Of a stretch of 57,434 nt of DNA, positions 42,875-52,339 are shown piece after piece. The stretch is from contig JAUCBJ010005973.1 of assembly GCA_032718475.1 (NCBI GenBank), forward strand, positions 1 through 57,434, written 5' to 3'. This DNA is from Nemertoderma westbladi (Eukaryota; Xenacoelomorpha; Nemertodermatida; Nemertodermatidae). How positions within the stretch are numbered: the first letter of the stretch is position 1; every line of letters begins with the position of its first letter. The notes under the pieces were generated by a model that had not been told where the DNA came from, searched no databases, and was given only the letters and a program-made list of their open reading frames with translations. The translations under genes were made by a program, and so were the position numbers.

Positions 42875-44876
42875 CAACCGATTCAATATACCAGAATATA
42901 ATAACAGCCCACAAGGAATCAGCTAAGAGGCATATCCCCCAGAAACCTAAACGAAAACAGTATGTGCCATGGCAAAACTCTGAGGTTACTTGTAAGAGAG
43001 AAGATCTTAAGATAGCCTACAAAGTTAAAACCGAACAACCAACAACCGAAAACATTAACAAGGTTGAGAAAGCTAAGGACGATCTTAAATTGGCCTACAA
43101 CATCAGCCAGGAAAAGTACATACAGGATAAAACTGAAGCAATTACAACTGCTCACATACAGCAACAATCAAGACTTACCTGGCAAACTGTAAATGAGGTA
43201 TCTGGTCGGAAAAGTTGTGCAAAGGGGCGCCTCAAAGCCGATAGTCCTGAAGAACGTGTTGGGAAGTGGAAAAATCACTTCAGCAACTTGCTTGGGCAGC
43301 CACCAAACATCGAGGTCAGCCCTACAAGGAAAATATATGACAAGACACTACCTATAGAAACAGGGGACTTCACACCTGCCGAACTCCAAAGAAGCATTAA
43401 AAGCATGTCCAATAATAAAGCGAGTGGATTAGATGAAATCCCAGCGGAGGTATGGAAAACCGGAGTGCTAAATAGACCATTATTGAATGTTTGCAACCGG
43501 ATGTTAAAAGGGGAAAAGCCACCACCAATTTGGACTAAAGGTCAACTAAAGCCTCTCCCCAAAAAAGGAGACCTCGGCATACCAACAAACTATCGTGGGA
43601 TCTGTCTGCTTGTGGTAGCTGCCAAAATATACAATAAAATGATTCTATATAGGGTTAGGCCTCACATAGAGAAACTACTGCGTAAGAGCCAAAACGGATT
43701 TCGACCAAGTAGATCAACAATAGCTCAGATACTTGCACTACGGAGACTGATTGAAGGAATCAAGTCAAAGAATCTCCCCGCAGTCATGACTTTTGTGGAC
43801 TTCAAGAAGGCATTCGACTCCATCCATAGAGTTAAAATGCTTGAAATCCTAAGAGCTTATGGAATACCAGAAGTAATTGTTGCTGGCATTGGATTGCTAT
43901 ATTGTGACACAGAAGCGCAGGTACTCTCACCAGATGGTGAAACTGAGTTTTTCTCAATCCTGGCTGGCGTACTGCAAGGTGACACATTAGCACCATTACT
44001 ATTTGTAATTGTGCTGGATTACGCAATGAGGACGGCCACAAAGGGTGAAGACCTGGGATTCACACTTCAAGAACGCAGAAGTAGTAGATATCCGGCAACT
44101 ACAGTCACAGACACCGACTTTGCGGATGACATCGCCCTGCTCTCTAATACGCTAGCAGATGCACAGCTTCTACTAAATAAAGTGGAGAGGGCTGCTAAGG
44201 AGGTTGGATTGCATATAAATGCTACCAAGACCGAATTCATGACCGTTAATGTTGATGGAAACTTGACAACCATTGATAATAATCAACTAAGGCAGGTCAG
44301 GTCGATGACTTCAAGTACCTTGGATCATGGATAGAGAGTAGCAAAAAGGACATAGAAGTTAGGAAAGCAAAGGCTTGGGTAGCTCTATCAAAAATGGATA
44401 CCATCTGGAAATCAGATCTCTCCAGGCACCTGAAGACCAAGTTCTTTCGAGCCACAGTGGAAAGTGTATTTTTATACGGGGGTGAGACCTGGACACTGAC
44501 TAAATCACTTGAACAACGAATTGATGGTTGCTACACAAGACTACTAAGGGCAGCCCTAAACATCAGCTGGAGACAACACATGACAAACGCCGAGCTTTAT
44601 GGTACAATACCACCTGTATCAACCACCCTCCGTGAACGCAGATTAAGATTCAGTGGGCACTGCTGGCGAAGTAAAGACGAGGTCATACCAGATCTACTTC
44701 TCTGGCAACCAACTCATGGAAAGCGTAGTCGTGGACGACCAGCCATAACATATATAGATCAACTTGAAAGGGATACTGAACTTGGGAGAAACGAAATTGC
44801 GACAACTATGGAGAATCGGGAAGCCTGGAAGGATCTCATTTCCACTGTCCGAGTTCGCTCGACCTAGTAGTAGTAG
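42875..44876 (+). mobile_element. RTE-like LINE, 2002 bp, 5'-truncated insertion
   Basis: A retroposed copy inserted in the ULP-LINE ORF1 with a 13-bp duplication and a (TAG)n 3' tail. It lacks the endonuclease. The tail and RT motifs resemble RTE-group elements often found in invertebrates. A shorter copy of the same family is at 19156-19583 (about 97-98% identical where they overlap). Confidence 0.93.
42885..44867 (+). pseudogene. RTE-like reverse transcriptase, one frameshift
   Basis: First frame (456 residues from Met 42964, with homologous codons upstream to about 42885) carries NKASGLDEIPAEVWK, QLKPLPKKGDLG, NYRGICLL, SQNGFRPSRST, TFVDFKKAFDSIHR, GVLQGDTLAPLLFVIVLDY and the catalytic DTDFADDIALLS. 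A 5-base duplication (CAGGTCAGGTCGA, about 44296-44308) then shifts the frame before FKYLGSWIESS. The remaining C-terminus is open at 44394-44867 (WTLTKSLEQRIDGCYTRLL, RFSGHCWRSKDE, DTELGRNEIATTMENREAW). All RT catalytic Asp residues are retained, so this is a young copy disabled by one frameshift and 5' truncation. Confidence 0.92.
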
Positions 44877-44889
44877 TAAAGTATATATC
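44877..44889. repeat. 13-bp target-site duplication, right copy
   Basis: Exact repeat of 42862-42874. Its first bases also follow the (TAG)n tail of the RTE-like element. Confidence 0.92.
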
Positions 44890-45434
44890 GTCCTAAGTTT
44901 TTGATCAGTGACATGAAGGACAAAGTGAGTGTCATCACAATCAGGGAATACAATGATAGGCTGTGTGTCAATGTCGCAACATGCCGTAATGAAAGAGATA
45001 GCAGAGGCCTTAGCCGCCGCTGTGAACCTGCATTGATCACGAAGCTTGGTGCATAGAACCGAGTCAATGCAGGCAATATTTGGTGAGCTCCTGGCTAGGA
45101 TAGACAAGAACGAGTCAACAATAGGGGTAGATAAATCAGTCAAAGGCTTGAAGTAATTCCAATCGATGTCACCCTACTTGAGCAGAACCAAAGATCTCTG
45201 GGGAGTCGGCATGCGTGTAGCAGCGCACACGATAGCTGCATCGTCATCATCGATAAAAATTAAATTGTTCTCCCTATTACTTGGTGGTGTCTCGGTCAAG
45301 AAAGTGATAGATTGGTCATGAAGGTCTGCAAGGACTGGCTGTGCCGAGTGTGTATAGAGGGGATAATTTTTTCTTTCTAACCATCCGACATCATCATGCA
45401 GATCCTCAACAAGGGGATGAGATGATGCATCAGG
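44890..45434 (-). pseudogene. ULP-LINE ORF1, N-terminal part with protease His half
   Basis: Minus-strand frame in phase with 40723-42861 across the insertion. It is open from 45434 (after a TAA at 45435-45437) to the duplication except for one TAG at 45174-45176. Upstream of that stop: LHDDVGWLERKNYPLY and ENNLIFIDDDDDAAIV. After it: DWNYFKPLTDLSTPIV, then CDDTHFVLHVTDQKLRTIY. The pattern THFVLHV fits the catalytic-His strand of C48 peptidases (usually HW). The expected Asp of the triad (in a DS motif) is not obvious at the insertion point, where the sequence reads YTLCSM. A further frame upstream (45377-45760) may be an earlier part of the same ORF after a frameshift. Confidence 0.65.
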
Positions 45435-45760
45435 TTAGTGGTAGACGTGTAGTGGTTGGATGTTACAGGAAAACCATTGCTGTGGGTGCGAGAGGGAGAG
45501 TGAAGGACTGCTGCAGAAGGTGTGGTAGTGTGTGGTAAGCTCGTGGATAGTAGAGGCTTGACAAGCTTAGTGTGAGTATGATTGACTTGTGGTAAACATG
45601 TGCCGAAGGGAGCAGTATCGTTTGTGAAATGTGGTGACAAGATATGTGACCTGTGAAGTGAGATGTAGGTGTGTGGCACATCATCGCATAGATCTAACTC
45701 CTTATTAATGGGGTTAGACTTATTGGTAGGGTTAGACAAGTAATGAAATGAGTCAGACAA
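45377..45760 (-). pseudogene. possible frameshifted N-terminus of ULP-LINE ORF1
   Basis: A 127-residue frame rich in Ser, Thr, Pro and His (for example HTHTKLVKPLLSTSLPHTTT), overlapping the previous segment in another frame. Its position between the 102-bp monomers and the protease region makes it a likely part of ORF1, but composition alone supports that. It could be untranslated. Confidence 0.35.
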
Positions 45761-45779
45761 ATAATTGGAACTGGCATTG

Positions 45780-46697
45780 GTCCGGGGACGATCGGAGACC
45801 TGGAGTCTGTAGGATTGGTCGTTCGGGATTCGGTCGGGTTTCTCAACCAGGAACCGCTGGGATTAGTTGCTGTGACGCCATGTCCGGGGTCGATCGGAGA
45901 CCCAGAGTCCATGGGATTGGTCGTCAGGGATTCGGTCGGGATTCCCAACCTGGAACCGCCGGGATTAGTCGCTGTGACGCCATGTCCGGGGTCGATCGGA
46001 GACCCAGAGTCCATGGGATTGGTCGTCAGGGATTCGGGCGGGTTACCCAACCTGGAACCGCCGGGATTAGTCACTGTGATGCCGTGTCCGGGATCGATCG
46101 GAGACCCAGAGTCCGTAGGATTGGTTTTCTGGGATTCAGTCGGGTTTCTCAACCTGGAACTGCTGGGATTAGTCGCAGTGACGCCGTGTCCAGGGTCGAT
46201 CGGAGACCCAGAGTCCATGGGATTGGTCGTCCAGGATTCGGTCGGGTTTCGCAACCCTGAACTGTTGGGATTAGTCGCTGTGACGCTGTGTCCGGGGTCG
46301 ATCGGAGACCCAGAGTCCATTGGATTGGTCGTCCGGGATTCGGTCGGGTTTCCCAACATGGGACCGCCAGGATTAGTCGCTGTGACGCCGTGTCCAGGGT
46401 CGACCGGAGACCCAGAATCCATGGGATTGGTCGTCCAGGATTCAGTCGAGTTTCCCAACCTGGGACCGCCGGGAATAGTCGCTGTGACGCCGTGTCCGGG
46501 GTCGATCGGAGACCCAGAGTCCATGGGATTGGTCGTCGGGGATTCGGGCGGGTTTCCCAACCTGGAACCGCCGGGATTAGTTGCTGTGACGCCGTGTCCA
46601 GGGTCGATCGGAGACCCAGAGTCCATGGGATTGGTCGCCAGGGATTTGGTCGGGTTTCCCAACCTGGAACCACCGGGATTAGTCGCTGTGACGCCAT
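45780..46697. repeat. nine 102-bp tandem monomers
   Basis: Units start at 45780, 45882, 45984, 46086 and so on, exactly nine to 46697. Each contains GTCCGGGGTCGATCGGAGAC and GTCGCTGTGACGCC. Unit length is a multiple of three, so frames are open on both strands (a Gly/Pro-rich 34-residue repeat on the minus strand). They lie on the 5' side of the minus-strand ULP-LINE and may be 5' promoter monomers or coding repeats. Copies differ by a few bases. Confidence 0.9.
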
Positions 46698-46699
46698 GT

Positions 46700-48869
46700 C
46701 CCTGCAAACAATGTATTGTTAAAAAGCTGTTATTAAAATGTTATTTAATGACATAGATAACATTATTTCAAATTGTTAGATTAATGATAAAAAAACTGTA
46801 AATTGGCCAAGAAATATGACGTTATATAGTAACGTTATTATTTCGTTTTTAATAACATTAAAATAACAAAGCCAGGATGGTTACATATATCATTACTTGT
46901 ATGTTATTCCTTATCATTATTATTGTATTTTTATTGACATTAAAATAACAATGGCATAATGTTTATTTAGATCGTTACTTTTATGTTATTTCTTAACATA
47001 AAAATATTGTTTGCTAAAAACGTAACATTATACGTGCATTTAAGCCCTTCTCTCATGTTTTATGGTTGGTTCGCTTGCTCAAACTACAGTAATAATCCCC
47101 CTCCATTGCCGTTCTTTATAATTGCCAAACCCTTTATTGAATAATTAATTAATAATTTCCCTACGCATGTTGATATGGTAGTGACAGGCTACAATCTCTA
47201 ACACAGTTTGATTAAATACAATTTTGTTGTAGGCGATTGTATGCAAATTAATAACAATTAAAACGTATAACATGAATTGAATTTTTTGTATAATGACCAG
47301 TCAGGAACAAATAATGAAATAAACAGCAAAATCAAAGTAAAATATCACAGAATAAGTAAACAACAAATATGTGGCTGCATGGCCCATTACGTAAATGGTT
47401 TTGATATTTCGGTTAAAGTTCATCACAGACTTAAAAATAATATGTTTATGACGTACAAATAAGTGACAACAACGTAATGAATTGCATCAATTAAAATACT
47501 TTGAGTTAATATTATTCACTAGATTTATAGATCTGATTTGTAGTCTATATAAAATAAAGTACATATAGTGGGTTTAATAAATAATACCTCACAACAATGT
47601 TAAATTATTAAAAGGAGCAGGTTACAGTTGGCTACAGAGGCACATTATTATATCCTACAGGTAAACAGAAAAAACAGGTTACAGATTTATTTCTGGGAGA
47701 GTAATCAGTATTTATTTGAATCGATATCTCCCTGGAGAGGGATGATTTTGATTGCATCGCAAATCGTCCCTATCTGAACAAATCATATTTAAAAAATTAA
47801 ATGTTAATTATAATTATAGCTGATTTATTAAGATTTATTATAGCTTCATTTATTAAACTGTAAAAATAAATCAATAGGCCTAGGCCCTACAAAAGTACAA
47901 TCTAAAAACTGAAACAATAAGTAGTTTGTAATAAACAGTTAATGTGAAGTTTTCAAATCGACATCGAATCGAAAGTTTTGTAGTAATGCTGTCCCTGTGC
48001 CCTGCCCTTTCAACTGAAAACTGGGACCTCCCAATAATAAGAATTCCAATCTTTAGTCCTTGGCTGTTGAAATCGACCATCAGTACAGACAAATAAGTCA
48101 ATCCTCCACCTGTCAGTGCTGGTTTAAGGGGACTTCCTGGTCCTGGCAGACTTGAATTCTGTAATTGGTATGTCTAATGCCAGTAATGCAGTAATGCATG
48201 AATCCAGAGGGTAAAGGCGAACTCGCATTCAGGTATAGATATGTTTTATTTCTGTATTTATGAGTTCAGGTTAAATAAATCACAAAACCAAAACTATAAA
48301 ACCAAAAATATAAGCTACTGTACAGTGCAGTAGGCCTGCAGTAACTACACTACCGTAATATAGAGATAGGCCTTGCAGTACACCAGTATAACAACACATA
48401 TACACAATAAACATTGAATACAGGATGCCAGAATGAGTATTGTACAACATACCATACTGTATACCATTTACATATGGAAAATTCCTCCATTACCGCGAAT
48501 TTTAAAATTAGCCAATCATCAATCTCAGATTAGATAATAGAAGTGACAGCGTCTATCGCATAATGTTTATTTTATGTGACAAAATAACATTGTTCTGATA
48601 TGTAACAAACCATGTTCTTAAAATGTTAGAACTAAACACTTTTAAAACATTTTTGACTAATGTTTATGTTCTCACATTAAAATTAAGTTTTTTTAACATC
48701 AACAGTTATCATTTATTTAATGTCTGACAAAGACATTATAGAGTAATGTTAAAATAACTTATATTGAACATCTAAATATTCTATCAAACAAGGGAATAAC
48801 ATTTATCAACATTTATAACAAATTAATGATGTTTTTCTCACATTCCTTGAAAGTAAATTGTTTGCAGGG
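46700..48869. mobile_element. 2170-bp TIR element with AATGTTATT subterminal motifs
   Basis: The left end CCCTGCAAACAATGTA and the complement of the right end (CCCTGCAAACAATTTA) match at 15 of 16 positions. Both subterminal regions are full of AATGTTATT/AATAACATT motifs, as seen in non-autonomous DNA transposons. No transposase-like frame is present. No matching target duplication is visible (flanks CCATGT and TAGGAG). Confidence 0.65.
47616..47790 (+). repeat. dispersed repeat module inside the TIR element
   Basis: Begins AGCAGGTTACAG and ends with a block CTGGAGAGGGATGATTTTGATTGCA cut here to its core ATTTTGATTGCA. The terminal block also occurs at about 15175-15205 and, inverted, at 30200-30235 in the G-tract elements; the start motif occurs at 20361 and 36824. 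Confidence 0.5.
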
Positions 48870-50147
48870 TAGGAGATACTGTAGGCCTTACTGCACATAC
48901 TATAGGCCATGCTGGCAGAAGTAATGTAGGCGATAGGATAGCGCGGACGACGGGATTAAACCCGGAAGTCGCGGAATACATACCGGTAGGTAGGCCAGAA
49001 GCTGATAGGCCTGTAAAAGCTTTTGCGGATATACTCAGTCCCCCTCGCTCGCAAGGTACCGTTATAGGTGTTTTAATGGACATAAAAGTCATTCTTCGAT
49101 ATGTGTGCTTTGGTGGACATGGTAAGGCAAAAACCCGCAATGTGTAAAATACCCTGGCACAGCTTAGCCTTGATGATTCAGATTACGACATCTAACAGCT
49201 GGTTGCTGACATGGAAACGGCCATTGGACACATGGTTCTTTGTTTAGCTTAACAGCCAATCAGAGCGATTTTTTCTGTCGATGTGGAGCTTTTTGGCAGA
49301 TCATGCTAGGAGTGTTCAGTCTTACTGTTTTTCTTGATACTGCTTAAGATTATAGAGCGTATAACTGTTATCAGTTCATATCAGTTCAGTTCATATCATA
49401 ACATATCTTGTCATATCATATCTTAACCTACCGTCTTAATGCTTTTTACTGTTGTCATATTTTGTATCAGTTGGTTGAATATTATTTGGAGAACATTTAT
49501 AAAGAACCCAAATTTCCCAATTTTCTTGATACACTACAGGTTAGAGAGACAGGTTACATATAGCGATTGCGACTTATATTATTGTGGTTTGTAGTGAATT
49601 TAATGCTATTTGATAAGCACTACATGAGTCAGTTGCTGTTCTCTTTTTATATGATAAAATTCATTGATGGTCGGCAATTTAGTGAGCAGTATTGTGTGTT
49701 ACCGGTAGTGTGCATGATTGTGACTGATAACTAAGCATTTCCTAAAGAATGCGCCTCATACGTGAATCATAAGCCTTACTGACTTACCGTTGTGATTAGT
49801 ATAAGTCATATCTCTGTTTACCTAGATAGAGCGCCACGTCCTAAAGTGAATAATATTAGTCAGAAATTATGTATTAATGATCAATCGAATAATACAGTAA
49901 GCTTACACTGCAATAATAATCTAAGCCCTCAGAATCTAGTCTCCCGGGTATATCCAGCGGGTGAATGGACGCGCACTAGGCTGGCTTCTGCTAATGTTGT
50001 GTTTATTGGTATTAAATATTTGTCAACTTCTAAAGTCTATTTATAAACCAAAAGACATATAAATTTTGGCAGGTTAAACTGCTAAAGGTCTTCAAAAGCG
50101 CGTACAATAACAGTTATTGTCTTTATTGCAGTAAGCAATAAAGTTGA

Positions 50148-50302
50148 AAGTACCGGTCGACCGGTAAACCTGAACCGGTACTTCTGTAGGTCAGTAGGCC
50201 CAACTGCCAGAACCGGTACTGCTGTAGGTCCGTAGGTCCAACTGCCAGAACCGGTACTTCTGTAGGTCCGTAGGCCCAACTGTCCTAACCGGTACTTCCA
50301 GT
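50148..50302. repeat. 46-bp CCGGTA-containing tandem repeat, about 3 copies
   Basis: Units read AACCGGTACTTCTGTAGGTC then CGTAGGCCCAACTGCCAG, with small differences between copies. Similar phrases occur at 29120-29220. Confidence 0.75.
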
Positions 50303-50520
50303 ATAAGTACATTAGTATTATTCGATTTTGATTATTGTATACTGGTAGGTCTTAGTATTTAATCAGGGACGGCCGCCCTGGTTTTTTATTGAGATTTTAC
50401 TTATTTCTGTCGGTTTTATTTACATGTAAGTTAATATTGAGCTGAAGACGTGTAAGTCTGGTCAGATTGTTCAGATAATTGTAGGCCGGACTGTTGTCGG
50501 ATTGTTGTTGGGTTTGGAGA

Positions 50521-51025
50521 GATTACTGCGTGTGTAGAGTTTGTCCGATAGAGTGCCAGATAGTAAGTTGGGGCAGCCATAGCTGTAAGGTCAATCCCCT
50601 CTTAAAGAATAAGTTGTACTACCGTGTTAGAACGCATACTAACTAACCATTTTGGAATCTGCACATACTGTAGTTTATTTAGGCTTGACAGTATTCTGCT
50701 AGCGTTTAGGCCTGTGTTTGTTTGTGTGGTCTGTTCAGGTACCGTAATAGTTATTACTCAGATATTTTGTAGGCTAGATTGTTGTCTAGCTATTATTAGG
50801 TCTGAAGAGATTGCTGCGTGTGTAGAGTTTGTCTGATAAAGTGCCAGTTAGTAAGTTGGGGCAGCCATAGCTGTAAGGTCAATCCCCTCTTAAAGAATAA
50901 GTCGTACTACCGTGTTAGAACGCATACTAACTAACCATTTCGGAATCTACACGTACGGTAGTTTATTTAGGCTTGGTGGTAGTCTGCCAGCGTTTGGTTT
51001 GTATTTGTTTGAGTATTCTGTACGG
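50521..51025. repeat. 288-bp tandem duplication
   Basis: Bases from 50521 (GATTACTGCGTGTGTAGAG) recur from 50809 (GATTGCTGCGTGTGTAGAG) with a 288-base offset. A long block of roughly 150 bases (GTAAGTTGGGGCAGCCATAG onward) is almost unchanged; the remainder is more diverged. Confidence 0.85.
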
Positions 51026-51755
51026 GTAGCGTAATATTTATTATTCAGAGTTTATGCGATTATTCGCAACATTCAATGTCCCCAAGTTTATTCCTACAGT
51101 AATTGTTCTTGTTACACATACCGTTATAGTTAAATTAACCCCGGTACTACACGGGCTGCTTGGCGTAGGAAAAGACTGGTGACTTTGTGCTCTGGTCACT
51201 CCAGCAGATACCGTGGTTCTTTTAACTGTTCAAGTATATTTAACTACTGATTATTTGTTGTACCAGTACTTGTACCTAATTTAGGGTTTAGTGTACAATG
51301 CTTTCCGAAGTAATTAGTGTGTAGGCAGTATATTTGTGTTGTAAAGTGGTTAATAGGCACGTTGGATCTGGTAGTCCGCGGTAATTAACTTCCAGGTAGG
51401 AACACTCCGTGATACATAACGTAGTACCTATAGCGATACGGCTATAGGTCGTCAGGCGGTGGTATTTTCCTATCTGGACAGTGCAATATATTTACTACTA
51501 CTTATTATTTTCAAATACCGTAGTACCCTGTCCGTTGTAATAACCAGAATTCTAACCCTTTGTTAGGCTGGTTTGTAGACTTCCTGTAAAATTACCCTAA
51601 AAATTTCGTACGTAATATTTTGTTGTGTTTAATTAGAGATTTAATCTCATCCGTATCGTAAGTAATTTGTAGTATTAAGTAACTTAGGTAAATTAGAATT
51701 ATCAGTTTTTAGTGTCCAATAAATAGCACTTCACTGAGAGCGCACAGCTTCTGTG

Positions 51756-51770
51756 TAGTGACCCCCAGAA
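51756..51770 (+). promoter_or_regulatory. possible primer-binding site of BEL/Pao element
   Basis: TAGTGACCCCCAGAA resembles the TGGTGACCCC start of primer-binding sites in LTR elements, and follows an AATAAA by 40 bases, as in an R-U5 region. The first bases differ from TGG and the preceding bases do not end in CA, so this is tentative. Confidence 0.25.
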
Positions 51771-51988
51771 ATAATAACATTTATTTCAAATATTGACAAA
51801 ACCCCTTTTAAACGGGTATATAAATATTATAAATCAACTCAAACGATTTATAAATAGTAGGCCTGCCATACAACAACTAGGTCTCAATATCAGTTGGACT
51901 ACTGCTTAAATAACGGTAATAAAGTAAGTTAAAGTAACCAAGTAACCCTAAAATATTCAGAAATTCAATTATTCTAAAATAATTGACA

Positions 51989-52235
51989 TACCGGTATTTA
52001 CCATAGGCTTATTATATTTATTTCTATAAATTTGTGCTGAAATCATACCGGTATTCTGTAATTAATTCTAGTTCATAATTATACTTATATATACTATAAG
52101 TGTAAGCTGCATTCCGGTATTCACGATAGGCCTATTATATATTTATATATATTTGTGCTATAATTATATACCGGTACTCTGTGACAAAACTAGTTACAAT
52201 ACTTATATATATTATAAGTGTATACCGGTATTCTA
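51989..52235. repeat. two diverged copies of a roughly 120-bp leader repeat
   Basis: Both copies contain CCGGTATT, a TAGGC-TTATTATAT phrase, TTTGTGCT and ACTTATATATA-TATAAGTGTA. Starts are near 51991 and 52114, with a third CCGGTA at 52225. It lies in the leader before the BEL/Pao ORF. Confidence 0.7.
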
Positions 52236-52339
52236 ATATACTGTAATAAATTACCGGTACTAGGCCAACGGTCATACTGAATTACTAGACTTGCTTTAAC
52301 TGTGACTATAGCAGTAAGCATTCAACTGTATAGCTAAAC

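Larger units (their letters stand above)
48870..51757 (+). other. likely 5' LTR and flank of the BEL/Pao element, limits unknown
   Basis: No gene. Contains a CCAAT box (CAGCCAATCAGAGCG, about 49252), CCGGTA-rich tandem repeats (50148-50302) and a 288-bp tandem duplication. An AATAAA at 51718-51723 about 40 bases before a primer-binding-like site suggests the 3' end of a 5' LTR. The matching 3' LTR is not in the window, so the LTR start cannot be set. Confidence 0.35.

Noticed and set aside
45694-46756. Long frames on both strands through the 102-bp monomers
   Set aside because: Unit length is a multiple of three, so openness is not evidence. Kept only as a possible extension of ORF1 in the findings.
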